From assembly GCF_013283875.1 (NCBI RefSeq), contig NZ_CP054139.1, forward strand, positions 310,001 to 374,000: DNA of 64,000 nt, read 5' to 3'. Of this stretch, positions 8,993 to 17,950 are shown in pieces. This DNA is from Mucilaginibacter mali. GTDB taxonomy: Bacteria; Bacteroidota; Bacteroidia; Sphingobacteriales; Sphingobacteriaceae. Numbering within the stretch: position 1 is the first letter of the stretch; each line of letters starts with the position of its first letter. The notes below the pieces were generated by a model, which did no database searches, was not told the DNA's origin, and saw only the letters and a program-made list of their open reading frames with translations. The position numbers and the translations under genes are program-made.

Positions 8993-11707
8993 ATGAAAGC
9001 TTGCTTTAAATACGTTTTGCTGTTATTACTGATCTCTGCACAGGTTTTTGCGCAGAGCTTAAAAGTTACAGCATTGCAATGCGAGTATAAACCCAACCCA
9101 CAGGGTATTGAAAGCTTAGCCCCCAAACTAAGCTGGCAATTGCAAAGTACCCAACAGCAAACCCTGCAAACCGCTTACCGCATACAGGTAACCGACGGCA
9201 AAGCCGTGATGTGGGATAGCAAAAAAGTAAATTCGGCCGCATCTATACAGGTAGCTTATCATGGCAAACCATTACTACCGGCTAAAACTTATTATTGGAA
9301 GGTGATGGTTTGGGATAACTATGGGCAAACATCGGGCTGGAGCAATACGGCCAACTGGCAAATGGGCCTGCTAAATGCTGCCGGCTGGAAAGGTGCCCAA
9401 TGGATAGCTTATGATAAGATACCCGATACATCGGTGATTACCCCGCTGATACACCTGCGCGGGCCTAAAAAACTGGGTTTGGCTAATGATGTGTTGCCGC
9501 TGGTACGCAAAACTTTCACGGTGAAAGCGCCATTGAAAAAAGCTACACTTTACATTTGCGGCCTTGGCCATTTTGATTTAAGCCTGAACGGTAAAAAAAT
9601 AGGCGACCATTTCCTCGATCCTGGATGGACCATGTATACCAAACAGGCTTTATACGTGCCGTTTGATGTGACCCAACAACTGCTATCGGGTAAAAATACC
9701 ATCGGGGTGATGCTGGGCAACGGCTTTTATTATATCCCGCGCGATAAACGCTACCGTAAAATGACGGGTGCTTATGGTCATCCTAAACTGATATGCCGTT
9801 TGGTGATGGAGCATACCGATGGTACTGTAGAGAATTTAGTTAGCGATAAAAGCTGGAAAACATCGCCCGGCCCCATAACCTTCAGCAGCATTTACGGCGG
9901 TGAAGATTATAACGCCAATCTTGAACAAAAAGACTGGGATACCAATACGTTTAACGATGCCAAATGGCAAGATGCCATAACAGTTGATGGTTCACCGCAA
10001 TTGAACGCGCAGCAGGCCGACCCGCTGAAAGTGATGCAAACCTTTACGCCGGTTGCCCAAAAAACGCTGATCAGCGGAGCCGTGGTTTATGACCTGGGGC
10101 AGAATTTTTCGGGCATCCCGCAGGTAACGGTGCAAGGCAAAAAAGGCGATACCGTTCGGCTCATCCCCGCCGAACTGGTGAACGAAGATGGCAGCGCCAA
10201 CCAAAAGGGTTCGGGGAGCCCTTATTATTGCAATTACATTTTAAAAGGTAATGAAGTGGAAAGTTGGCAGCCGCGGTTCACCTATTACGGTTTCAGGTAT
10301 GTGCAGGTGCAAACTAATGCCAAAGTGGTAGCGATTAAAGGCTTGCATACCCGCAATTCGGCGGCCGAAGCGGGGAGTTTTGCCAGCTCTAACGCCTTGT
10401 TCAATAAAACGTTCAACCTGATTAATTGGGCCATGCGCAGCAATATGGCCAGCGTAATGACCGATTGCCCCACCCGCGAAAAGTTGGGCTGGTTGGAGCA
10501 GGCGCATTTGGTAGGCGCGTCGCTGCACTATAATTACGATTTGCATGGCCTGGCGCTGAAATGTATAGACGATATGCGCAAAGCCCAAACACCCGAAGGT
10601 TTGGTGCCCGAAATAGCACCCGAGTTTACGCAGTTCACCGAGCCGTTCCGCGATTCGCCGGAGTGGGGCAGCAACGCGGTGATCTTCCCCTGGTATGTGT
10701 ATCAATGGTATGGCGATCAGCAAGTGCTGGCCGAGAGTTATGATATGATGAAACGTTATATCGCTTACCTGGGTACAAAGGCTGTTGACAATATCCTTAC
10801 ACAAGGCCTGGGTGATTGGTACGATCAGGGGCCAAAGCCGCCCGGTCTTTCACAGCAGACACCAAAAGGTATCACCGCTACGGCCATGTACTATTACGAT
10901 CTGGATATTGCCACCAAGGTAGCTTTTCTGTTAGGGAAAGATGCCGATGCCAAAGCCTATCAAAAACTGGCCACCGAAGTAAAGGCCGCTTATAACAAAG
11001 CGTTCTTTAATGCAGATATCAAACAATACGGCACCGGCAGCCAGACGGCCAATGCCATGTCGGTTTATATGGGTTTGGTTGATGATAAGGATAAACCTGC
11101 CGTTATTGAAAACATTGTTAAAGAACTAAAAGAACATAACTATGCCCTCACTGCCGGCGATATCGGTTTCCATTATCTTATCTCTGTACTGGATGAGGCC
11201 GGGCGCTCGGATGTTATCTACCTTATGAATAACCGCTCGGATGTGCCGGGCTACGGTTACCAGTTGGCCCATGGCGCAACAGCACTGACCGAAAGCTGGG
11301 GCGCGCTCCCATCGGTATCCAACAACCACTTTATGCTGGGGCATTTGATGGAATGGTTCTATACCGGGCTGTCGGGCATCAGGCAGGGCGAAGGCAGTGT
11401 GGCCTTTAAAAAGATAGAGATAAAGCCGCAGGTGGTAGGCGATGTTACATCGGCATCGGCAAACTATCAATCACCGTATGGCGTTATATCCAGCAGTTGG
11501 AAAAAGCAGGGCGATAAATTTGTGCTGTCGGTAAGTATTCCTGCTAACACTACCGCCACCGTTTACATGCCATGTAAAGATGCAGCCAACATTACCCTGG
11601 GCGATAAAAACAATAAAAACCGCAAAGGATTTGAATTTATAGGATACAATAAAGGGATAGCGATATTAGGCGTAGGCTCGGGTAATTATACGTTCACCGC
11701 CCAATAA
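8993..11707 (+). CDS. GH78 alpha-L-rhamnosidase
   Basis: A 904-residue exported rhamnosidase (signal peptide MKACFKYVLLLLLISAQVFAQ). The order is typical for large Bacteroidota GH78: fibronectin-III-like domain (about 25-125, ending ANWQMGLL), N-terminal rhamnosidase domains with a LGHFDLSLNGKKIGD stretch (about 190), a sandwich domain with the VYDLGQNFSG motif, the alpha/alpha-toroid catalytic domain, and a C-terminal beta-sandwich. The conserved acid region reads DCPTREKLGW with Glu496 as likely general acid. The usual motif is DCPQRDERLGW, so Lys follows the acid here. It would release terminal alpha-L-rhamnose from pectic side chains. It is followed after 19 bases by the propeller enzyme, probably in one transcript. 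Confidence 0.9.
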   Translation: MKACFKYVLLLLLISAQVFAQSLKVTALQCEYKPNPQGIESLAPKLSWQLQSTQQQTLQTAYRIQVTDGKAVMWDSKKVNSAASIQVAYHGKPLLPAKTYYWKVMVWDNYGQTSGWSNTANWQMGLLNAAGWKGAQWIAYDKIPDTSVITPLIHLRGPKKLGLANDVLPLVRKTFTVKAPLKKATLYICGLGHFDLSLNGKKIGDHFLDPGWTMYTKQALYVPFDVTQQLLSGKNTIGVMLGNGFYYIPRDKRYRKMTGAYGHPKLICRLVMEHTDGTVENLVSDKSWKTSPGPITFSSIYGGEDYNANLEQKDWDTNTFNDAKWQDAITVDGSPQLNAQQADPLKVMQTFTPVAQKTLISGAVVYDLGQNFSGIPQVTVQGKKGDTVRLIPAELVNEDGSANQKGSGSPYYCNYILKGNEVESWQPRFTYYGFRYVQVQTNAKVVAIKGLHTRNSAAEAGSFASSNALFNKTFNLINWAMRSNMASVMTDCPTREKLGWLEQAHLVGASLHYNYDLHGLALKCIDDMRKAQTPEGLVPEIAPEFTQFTEPFRDSPEWGSNAVIFPWYVYQWYGDQQVLAESYDMMKRYIAYLGTKAVDNILTQGLGDWYDQGPKPPGLSQQTPKGITATAMYYYDLDIATKVAFLLGKDADAKAYQKLATEVKAAYNKAFFNADIKQYGTGSQTANAMSVYMGLVDDKDKPAVIENIVKELKEHNYALTAGDIGFHYLISVLDEAGRSDVIYLMNNRSDVPGYGYQLAHGATALTESWGALPSVSNNHFMLGHLMEWFYTGLSGIRQGEGSVAFKKIEIKPQVVGDVTSASANYQSPYGVISSSWKKQGDKFVLSVSIPANTTATVYMPCKDAANITLGDKNNKNRKGFEFIGYNKGIAILGVGSGNYTFTAQ

Positions 11708-11726
11708 TGCACCCCAAAATAAGAAT

Positions 11727-12893
11727 ATGATGAAACGTACGATCAAGCTGTTTACATTACTGTTAGCCATGGGTGCCTTCCTGTCTGCATCTGCACAGGG
11801 CAAAAAAACAAAAGCCACAGCCGCAAAAAAGGCCGCCGCTTTGCCCGCCACCGTGAGCGATAAAACCATGCAGGGCATCTATAACGAAATAAAAACGCCC
11901 TACAAATACGGCCTGGTTATCGCCACGGATGATAACTCCAAAAAAACCGATTGCCCAAGCGTGTTCCGCAAAGGTAACGAATGGTTTATGACCTACCTCA
12001 TCTTCACCGGCCGCGGTTACGAAACCTGGCTGGCCCAAAGTAAGGACTTGTTACATTGGGAAACCAAAGGCCGCATCATGTCGTTCAGCGATAGTACGGC
12101 CGCTAATTGGGATGCTAACCAAAAAGCAGGCTACATTGCTTTGCAGGATCCGGCCTGGGGCGGCAGTTACGCCCTGCAGCAATATCAGGGTAAATACTGG
12201 ATGAGCTATTTCGGAGGGCATGATAAGGGGTATGAGAAAGGCTTGTTGTCTATCGGTATCGCGTCTACCAGCAAAGACCCGTCAACCGTGCACGAATGGG
12301 ACAGGACCGACCACCCCGTACTGATGGCTACCGACGAGAACGTAAGCTGGTGGGATAACCACACCCTTTATAAAGAGACCATAATTTGGGATAAGGCCAA
12401 GCATACCGGCCACCAATTTGTGATGTATTATAATGCCAACGGCGATAGCCTGAACAAAAAACGCGGCGCCGAACGCATTGGCATGGCCACCAGCGACGAT
12501 ATGCTGCACTGGACCCGCTTCGGCAAAAACCCGGTGCTGAACCACCATACCGGCATCACCGGCGACCCATACCTACAAAAGATAGGTAACCTGTGGGTGA
12601 TGTTCTATTTCGGTGCGTTTTGGAAAGATACCAAGGGCGCGTTCAACCGCTTTGCCTGCTCATACGATTTAGTGAACTGGACCGAATGGAAGGGCGACAA
12701 CCTGATCGAGTCGAGCGAACCTTACGATGACCAGTTCGCGCATAAATCGTTCGTGGTGAAGTATAAAGGTGTGGTATACCACTTCTACTGCGCGGTAAAC
12801 AAAGCCGACCAGCGGGGTATAGCGGTGGCTACATCAAAAGATATGGGCAAAAGCGAGGTGAATTTTATAGCGCCGCCGGTTAAGAAAAAATAG
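11727..12893 (+). CDS. GH43/GH117-like five-bladed propeller glycosidase
   Basis: A 388-residue exported protein. The signal peptide ends near LSASAQ and is followed by a Lys/Ala-rich linker (KKTKATAAKKAA). The remainder has propeller-blade signatures: DCPSVFRKGNEWFMTYL, TWLAQSKDLLHWE, GMATSDDMLHW, FACSYDLVNW and a closing AVATSKDMGKSE. These belong to the GH43/GH62/GH117/GH130 superfamily of beta-propeller glycosidases. Acidic residues suitable for catalysis are present (first-blade Asp, DPAWGG, TGDPYL) but I cannot choose the family. Two adjacent ATG codons start it; the first is used. The gene closely follows the GH78 gene. Confidence 0.7.
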   Translation: MMKRTIKLFTLLLAMGAFLSASAQGKKTKATAAKKAAALPATVSDKTMQGIYNEIKTPYKYGLVIATDDNSKKTDCPSVFRKGNEWFMTYLIFTGRGYETWLAQSKDLLHWETKGRIMSFSDSTAANWDANQKAGYIALQDPAWGGSYALQQYQGKYWMSYFGGHDKGYEKGLLSIGIASTSKDPSTVHEWDRTDHPVLMATDENVSWWDNHTLYKETIIWDKAKHTGHQFVMYYNANGDSLNKKRGAERIGMATSDDMLHWTRFGKNPVLNHHTGITGDPYLQKIGNLWVMFYFGAFWKDTKGAFNRFACSYDLVNWTEWKGDNLIESSEPYDDQFAHKSFVVKYKGVVYHFYCAVNKADQRGIAVATSKDMGKSEVNFIAPPVKKK

Positions 12894-12905
12894 CGAGGTG
12901 GCAAT

Positions 12906-13019
12906 TTAACCACAAAGGACACAGAGATTTTCACAAAGGCCGCAAAGAATGGCTTAGTGGTCAGTAAGAAAGATCTTTGTGCACTTTGTGGTTTCCCCCT
13001 TTGTGTCCTTTGTGGTTAA
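12906..13019. repeat. Palindromic element with perfect 18-base arms
   Basis: The arm TTAACCACAAAGGACACA (12906-12923) is exactly reverse-complemented at 13002-13019, with a second, weaker pair inside (CACAAAGG against CTTTGTG). The element occupies nearly all of the gap between the propeller and GH2 genes and ends 19 bases before the GH2 ATG. The plus frame is open through part of it, giving a spurious N-terminal extension of the next gene. Likely a dispersed REP-like repeat. Confidence 0.75.
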
Positions 13020-13038
13020 TTCTGCTGATAGATATTCT

Positions 13039-15474
13039 ATGCGATACATTTATATTCTCTGCTTCCTGTTAATTAGTGGTTTTGCCAACGCCCAAAATGC
13101 GCGCAAAACCGAGAGCTTCAACGCTGGCTGGAAGTTTTATTTGGGCGATGAACCTAATGCTAAGGAAGCCGCTTTTAACGATAGCAAATGGCGCAGCCTC
13201 AACCTGCCGCACGATTGGAGCATTGAAGGTCCTTTCGATGAGAAGCACTCCACCGGTCAGAACGAGGGTGGGCTACCTGCGGGGATTGGCTGGTACCGCA
13301 AAACGTTTACGGTGCCGGCATCGGCCAAGGGAAAACATTTGTTTATTGATTTTGACGGCGTTTACCGCAACAGCGAAGTTTGGATAAACGGACATTTGCT
13401 GGGCACCAGGCCTAATGGCTATATCTCGTTTGAATATGAGTTGACGGAGCATTTAAAGTTTGGCGCACAGAATGTGATAGCCATTAAGGTTGATAATTCG
13501 CAGCAGCCTAATTCGCGCTGGTATTCGGGTTCGGGGATATACCGGAATGTGTGGCTGGTGACAAAGAATAGCCTTCACATAGACCATTGGGGAATACAAT
13601 TGACCACACCGATTATTAAAGATAAACAAGCGACGGTTGAACTGGCTATATCAGTAAAGAATGCCGAAGCCCGGATAAACGGAGATAAGAATGCTATCGT
13701 GGTTTTTCCCTTGCAAGTCAAAACCACTGTTTACGATGCAACTAATAAACAGGTTGCAAGTAATATAACTTTTGCAAATATGACAGACGACATCGAGCGT
13801 CAACGCATTTTCCAGGCAATACACATTCCTAATCCTAAACTTTGGTCAACCAACCTTCCTTATATTTATCGGGTAAGGGTTCAGCTACAAAATGGAACTC
13901 AGTTGGTGGATGAACAGACCATTAATACCGGCATCCGAACCTTTAATTTCGACGCAGTCAAAGGCTTCAGCCTGAACGGGATTCCTACAAAAATCAACGG
14001 CGTTTGTATGCACCATGATCTGGGCGTTTTGGGTGCCGCCGTCAACACCCGCGCCATCGAACGCCAGTTACAGATATTAAAAGATATGGGCTGCAACGCC
14101 ATCCGCACATCGCACAACCCGCCAGCTCCCGAATTGCTTGACCTGTGCGACCGAATGGGCTTCCTGGTGATGGACGAGGCCTTTGATATGTGGAAGAAAA
14201 AGAAAAACAAGTTTGATTATGCAGTAGATTGGGATAAATGGCATGTGCAGGATCTGCAGGATCAAATATTGCGCGACCGTAACCATCCATCGGTTTTTGT
14301 GTGGAGCATCGGTAACGAGATCCGCGAACAGCGCGACAGTACGGGTATTACCATTGGGCGTGAGCTGGTGGATATTGTAAAGCAACTGGATAAAACCCGC
14401 CCGGTTACTTCAGCCCTGAGCGATGCCGATCCGACGAAGAATTTTATTTATCAATCGGGCGCGCTCGATCTGGTGGGATTGAATTATCACCAGGAAGTTT
14501 ATGCCGATTTCCCGAAGAATTATCCGGGCCAAAAGTTTATCGGTACCGAGCAAATGTCGGCATTAGAGAGCCGTGGTTTTTATGATGAACCTACCGATAC
14601 CACCCGTTTCTGGCCACAAAGCTCAAAAGAAAAATATACCAGGGGCAATCCAGAAATGGCCGTTACCGCCTACGATAACGTGGCCGCCTACTGGGGATCG
14701 ACCCACGAAACAACCTGGAAGATCATTAAAAAATATCCTTTCCTTTCGGGGATGTTTGTGTGGACCGGATTTGATTATTTGGGCGAACCTACACCTTACC
14801 CATGGCCGGCCCGCAGTTCATATTTCGGAATTGTTGACCTGGCCGGTTTCCCTAAGGATGTTTACTACATGTACCAAAGCGAGTGGACTAACAAACCGGT
14901 ACTGCACCTGCTGCCGCACTGGAACTGGCAGCCGGGTAAAACAGTTGATATTTGGGCGTATTATAATAACGCCGACGAAGTGGAACTATACCTGAACGGT
15001 AAAAGCCTCGGCATCCGTAAAAAACAAGGCGATGATCTGCACGTGGTATGGAAGGTGAAATATGAAGCCGGTACGCTAAAGGCCATATCCCGAAAAGATG
15101 GGAAAATCGTTAAAACGGAACAGGTAGTAACTGCGGGAGAGCCCTATCAAATAAAACTAAATGCCGATAGAAGCACTATTAAAGCCGATGGAAAGGATCT
15201 TTCTTTTGTTACCGTAACTGTGCTGGATAAGCAGGGAAACCCTGTTCCTAATGCCGATAATCTGATCAGATTTAATATTGAGGGCGCAGGTGTATTGAAG
15301 GCGGTAGATAACGGATCGCAAACCAACCTGCAATCATTCCAATCAAAACAGTGCAAATTGTTTAGCGGAAAATGCCTGGTTATTATACAATCGGGTCAGA
15401 AGAAAGGTAATATAGCTGTTACAGCTACGGGTAATGGATTGAAATCCGCATCACTAGGGCTGATTGGTGGCTGA
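13039..15474 (+). CDS. GH2 beta-galactosidase-type enzyme with DUF4982-like tail
   Basis: An 811-residue exported GH2 enzyme. The start at 13039 gives the signal peptide MRYIYILCFLLISGFANAQ; an upstream in-frame start at 12979 is rejected because it reads through the palindromic element. Layout: jelly-roll sugar-binding domain (about 25-195, containing LPHDWSIEGPFD), Ig-like domain, TIM barrel with KINGVCMHHDLG, general acid Glu427 in WSIGNEI and nucleophile Glu504 in FIGTEQM, then DUF4982-like and invasin/Big-like domains (WNWQPGKTVDIWAYYNNADEVEL and a later DKQGNPVPNADN). This subclass usually acts as an exo-beta-galactosidase. Strong family call; substrate inferred only. Confidence 0.9.
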   Translation: MRYIYILCFLLISGFANAQNARKTESFNAGWKFYLGDEPNAKEAAFNDSKWRSLNLPHDWSIEGPFDEKHSTGQNEGGLPAGIGWYRKTFTVPASAKGKHLFIDFDGVYRNSEVWINGHLLGTRPNGYISFEYELTEHLKFGAQNVIAIKVDNSQQPNSRWYSGSGIYRNVWLVTKNSLHIDHWGIQLTTPIIKDKQATVELAISVKNAEARINGDKNAIVVFPLQVKTTVYDATNKQVASNITFANMTDDIERQRIFQAIHIPNPKLWSTNLPYIYRVRVQLQNGTQLVDEQTINTGIRTFNFDAVKGFSLNGIPTKINGVCMHHDLGVLGAAVNTRAIERQLQILKDMGCNAIRTSHNPPAPELLDLCDRMGFLVMDEAFDMWKKKKNKFDYAVDWDKWHVQDLQDQILRDRNHPSVFVWSIGNEIREQRDSTGITIGRELVDIVKQLDKTRPVTSALSDADPTKNFIYQSGALDLVGLNYHQEVYADFPKNYPGQKFIGTEQMSALESRGFYDEPTDTTRFWPQSSKEKYTRGNPEMAVTAYDNVAAYWGSTHETTWKIIKKYPFLSGMFVWTGFDYLGEPTPYPWPARSSYFGIVDLAGFPKDVYYMYQSEWTNKPVLHLLPHWNWQPGKTVDIWAYYNNADEVELYLNGKSLGIRKKQGDDLHVVWKVKYEAGTLKAISRKDGKIVKTEQVVTAGEPYQIKLNADRSTIKADGKDLSFVTVTVLDKQGNPVPNADNLIRFNIEGAGVLKAVDNGSQTNLQSFQSKQCKLFSGKCLVIIQSGQKKGNIAVTATGNGLKSASLGLIGG

Positions 15475-15491
15475 AGGGTTAAAAAATCCCA

Positions 15492-15533
15492 TGGTAAAAT
15501 CGTACAATAGTTGGAGAAACCAATATAAAAATC
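15492..15533 (+). promoter_or_regulatory. Shared regulatory box B
   Basis: GGTAAAATCGTACAATAG, then GGAGAAAC and ATATAAAAAT, about 100 bases ahead of the GntR-type regulator gene. It closely matches the box ahead of the first symporter gene (18138), differing mainly by CGTACA versus CCTATA. Candidate operator/promoter of the regulator, which would allow autoregulation. Confidence 0.5.
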
Positions 15534-15601
15534 TAACCCCTGCGTAGCTTAGCTTTATCCTGATAAAACCATAATAAACTACCTATTTATTAGCGTTAGG
15601 G

Positions 15602-16633
15602 ATGAAGCAGCAAAATATCTTCGATTTTATTAATGTTGATGGGCTTTCATTAACACCCAAGTATATCCAGTTGGCTAATTCCATACAGGACGCGGTGAGT
15701 TCGGGCAAGATCAAGAGCAACTGGATCCTGCCATCGTTGCATGAGTTGACCTATCACCTGGAAATTTCGAAGGAAACGGCAGACCGTGGCTACAAATACC
15801 TGCGCGATCTGGGGGTGCTTTCATCGGTACCGGGAAAAGGCCATTATGTAACCGCTAAAAAGGTAGTGCAGCCCCGTAAAATATTTTTGCTGCTGGATAA
15901 GCTGAACGCCGGTCGTAAAACATTTTACGATGTGTTTAGCCAGGTGCTGGGCGATGATGTAACCATCGATTTTTATATTTATAACGACGATTACGAGCTG
16001 TTTAAAAAACTGCTGAACCGCCGCCGCGAGGGTTACTCGCACTACGTAATATTGCCGCACTTTGCCGAAGGTGGCGAACGCGCGCACGAATTGCTGAACA
16101 CCATCCCCAAGGATAAACTGATACTGCTCGACCAGTCGGTGGTTGGCGTGGATGGCGATTTTGGTTCGGTATCCGAAAATTTCAAGCGCAATATTTATAA
16201 AGCCATGGAAACCGTGTTGGAAGACCTGAGCAAGTACGATACCATCCGCATTATATCATCGTCAAACATTAATCTTTCTGCTGATCTGAGCGCTGGCTTT
16301 AACCTGTTTTGCCAGCAATACGCGTTCGAACGCAGCATCGAACAAAATGTGCAAGACTTGCAGGTGAAGAAGGGCGAGGTATTTATTTGCCTGCATGATG
16401 ATGACCTGGTGACCCTGATAGAAATGATCCGGACCGCCGGGCTGGAAGTAGGAGAGGACGTGGGCATTATCTCTTATAACGAAACCCCACTTAAGAGATA
16501 CATCCTGAAGGGTATTACCACTATCTCAACGGATTTTGAGCAAATGGGCATTAAGGCCGCCAAAATGGTACTGAAAAACCAAATGGAGCACGTGGAGCTG
16601 GATTGCAGGTTGAAATTGAGGCACTCGTTGTAG
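15602..16633 (+). CDS. GntR-type transcriptional regulator with periplasmic-binding-like sensor domain
   Basis: A 343-residue cytoplasmic DNA-binding protein with no signal peptide. Residues of about 15-80 form a GntR winged helix (ILPSLHELTYHLEISKETADRGYKYLRDLGVL then PGKGHYV). Residues of about 85-340 resemble a LacI/periplasmic-binding-protein sensor (KIFLLLDKLNAGRK, GYSHYVILPHF, DKLILLDQSVVG, IISYNETPLK, GITTISTDFEQMG). Bacteroidota regulators of this build control sugar utilization genes, with the sensor binding a sugar or sugar phosphate. It probably controls part of this locus, for instance the symporter/aldolase pair downstream. The three-gene minus-strand island now lies between this gene and that pair. 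Confidence 0.85.
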   Translation: MKQQNIFDFINVDGLSLTPKYIQLANSIQDAVSSGKIKSNWILPSLHELTYHLEISKETADRGYKYLRDLGVLSSVPGKGHYVTAKKVVQPRKIFLLLDKLNAGRKTFYDVFSQVLGDDVTIDFYIYNDDYELFKKLLNRRREGYSHYVILPHFAEGGERAHELLNTIPKDKLILLDQSVVGVDGDFGSVSENFKRNIYKAMETVLEDLSKYDTIRIISSSNINLSADLSAGFNLFCQQYAFERSIEQNVQDLQVKKGEVFICLHDDDLVTLIEMIRTAGLEVGEDVGIISYNETPLKRYILKGITTISTDFEQMGIKAAKMVLKNQMEHVELDCRLKLRHSL

Positions 16634-16661
16634 GTACATTTTAAAAACACCCTGCTGGCAA

Positions 16662-17099
16662 TTAGTTTATTTTAGCGCCGTCTTCATCGCTGCTAAAAAT
16701 ATTTTTTCTTAAATCTTCTTGTAGCGAAGATAAATTCATGGTTGGGATGGTGATGACTTTAAGACCAGATAAGGCAGATACTGCTGAGATGTAAGCCCTA
16801 ATATAAGGGAATATGATTGCAGGAGCATTAATGCAAAAGTAATCTGAAAGACTATCGGTTGATTCCATGTTTTTGAATTCAAAATAACCGTAACCAGTCA
16901 TATCAATTGAATATGTCTCTTTATCATCTTTAAGACTAATTTCTAAGCTTAGTATAAAAGTCTTATCAGAGTTGTTTAGAATACCTGAAGGACTAATTTG
17001 AATATCCGTTATTCCTGTTTCGCCAGGTTCTCTGGTGAAGTTAAAGTCCTTTACAATGAATTGTTCAAGTCTAAATGGCGAAGTGTGGATTGTGGACAT
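16662..17099 (-). CDS. SecB-like chaperone (third gene of candidate TAC module)
   Basis: A 145-residue protein close to the usual SecB length. The C-terminal half reads FCINAPAIIFPYIRAYISAV, then LSGLKVITIPTMNLSSLQ, which matches the SecB signature of a Pro-rich start, FPY-R, a helix and a final P-x-NL strand. It has no signal peptide. Canonical SecB holds exported precursors; solitary SecB-like proteins beside a toxin-antitoxin pair instead protect the antitoxin (for example M. tuberculosis HigBA-SecB and E. coli CmdTAC). Here it is last in a tight minus-strand operon, starting 2 bases after the preceding gene's stop. SecB-like is fairly secure; the antitoxin-chaperone role is inferred from arrangement. 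Confidence 0.7.
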   Translation of the reverse strand: MSTIHTSPFRLEQFIVKDFNFTREPGETGITDIQISPSGILNNSDKTFILSLEISLKDDKETYSIDMTGYGYFEFKNMESTDSLSDYFCINAPAIIFPYIRAYISAVSALSGLKVITIPTMNLSSLQEDLRKNIFSSDEDGAKIN

Positions 17100-17101
17100 A
17101 A

Positions 17102-17512
17102 TTACGCTGCAATGGATAATTTATCATTACTACCTTGATAAGTAAAAATATCTTTTTCAATGAAAATTTCTATTTCATCATCAGACGGAAATTCTAAGCA
17201 CTCATGATTATCTAATGCCATTTTGGCTAATTTATAACCCTTTCCTTGTTTCAAATAGATAATATCATCCAATTCAATAAGATCCCCATCTGTAACAAAT
17301 GTTAGACTTTCAGATGGGAATTTTTTAATAAAATCTATGATAAACGAATTACGCATTAATGTAAGGTCATCACATTCTTGCAAATATTTTGCAGGAAGAA
17401 CTTCTACAAAATGAGAATTATCGAAATTATCGTATTGATATCTGCATTGTATAAAAGGAAAATTGTCGACAATTTTATCAATCATCCCTGTTACAAATTC
17501 AAAGGTATTCAT
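17102..17512 (-). CDS. Uncharacterised acidic protein, candidate antitoxin of TAC-like module
   Basis: A 136-residue protein I do not recognise by name. No signal peptide, membrane segment or obvious DNA-binding motif is visible. It is acidic, with a pattern of FPFIQCRYQYDNFDNSHFVEV and later FIIDFIKKFPSESLTFVTDGD. The C-terminus (FIEKDIFTYQGSNDKLSIAA) is hydrophobic-polar and could be a flexible tail. Its start codon overlaps the stop of the HEPN-like gene (ATGA), and its stop lies 2 bases before the SecB-like gene. In TAC modules the middle gene is the antitoxin and carries a C-terminal chaperone-addiction segment, so that role is proposed. It could equally be an immunity or accessory protein. 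Confidence 0.55.
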   Translation of the reverse strand: MNTFEFVTGMIDKIVDNFPFIQCRYQYDNFDNSHFVEVLPAKYLQECDDLTLMRNSFIIDFIKKFPSESLTFVTDGDLIELDDIIYLKQGKGYKLAKMALDNHECLEFPSDDEIEIFIEKDIFTYQGSNDKLSIAA

Positions 17513-17922
17513 ATTTTAAAATGCTTTATTAGTAGTTTTTGCGCATCTAATGCAGTATCGTATGCTTTCTTCGCAAAATTCTCTTTTATCTCAAAATTCT
17601 TATAATCCGATTTAACTCGGGCTCTTTTCAAATTTCCAATTGTATCATTGAACTTAGTTGCTTCGTATGGATTACTGGCCGACATTTGTTCAGTCATTTG
17701 ATTAATTAGCCAAACATGTAATCCGCCATCTATGTTCGCGCCTTGTTTACTTTCTTCATCAATTTCATCTACTGTTTTCATGAAGTGTACATGTAATATA
17801 TGATACATTAGTTGTACGCAACTATAATAGGAGCAGTGAACACTTGAACAATAAAAACCATTAATATTTAATTTGTTTGAGGCATCAATGTTGACTTTAG
17901 ATTTGTCGTGCCAATATGACAT
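17509..17922 (-). CDS. HEPN-like protein, candidate toxin of TAC-like module
   Basis: A 137-residue helical protein. Two features suggest the HEPN fold of the UPF0332/PF05168 type: an early YCSSVHCSYYSCVQLMYHIL helix (normally A-YYA-FH-A) and a late LKRARVKSDYKNFEI followed by a FAKKAYDTALDAQKLL helix, matching the L-x-x-x-R-x-x-x-DY signature. The canonical RNase motif R-x4-6-H is not obvious; RVKSDY takes its place, so ribonuclease activity is uncertain. It is the first gene of a three-gene minus-strand operon with an upstream Bacteroidota-type promoter. HEPN proteins are common toxins and defence effectors. Regions counted by hand are near 30% G+C, lower than the flanking genes. Confidence 0.6.
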   Translation of the reverse strand: MSYWHDKSKVNIDASNKLNINGFYCSSVHCSYYSCVQLMYHILHVHFMKTVDEIDEESKQGANIDGGLHVWLINQMTEQMSASNPYEATKFNDTIGNLKRARVKSDYKNFEIKENFAKKAYDTALDAQKLLIKHFKI

Positions 17923-17950
17923 GTACTAAAAATTAAGGTTTAAAGTTGTT

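Noticed and set aside
16662..17099. Housekeeping SecB
   Set aside because: It sits in a three-gene island with a HEPN-like gene and shares only the SecB core signature; an antitoxin-linked chaperone is more likely.
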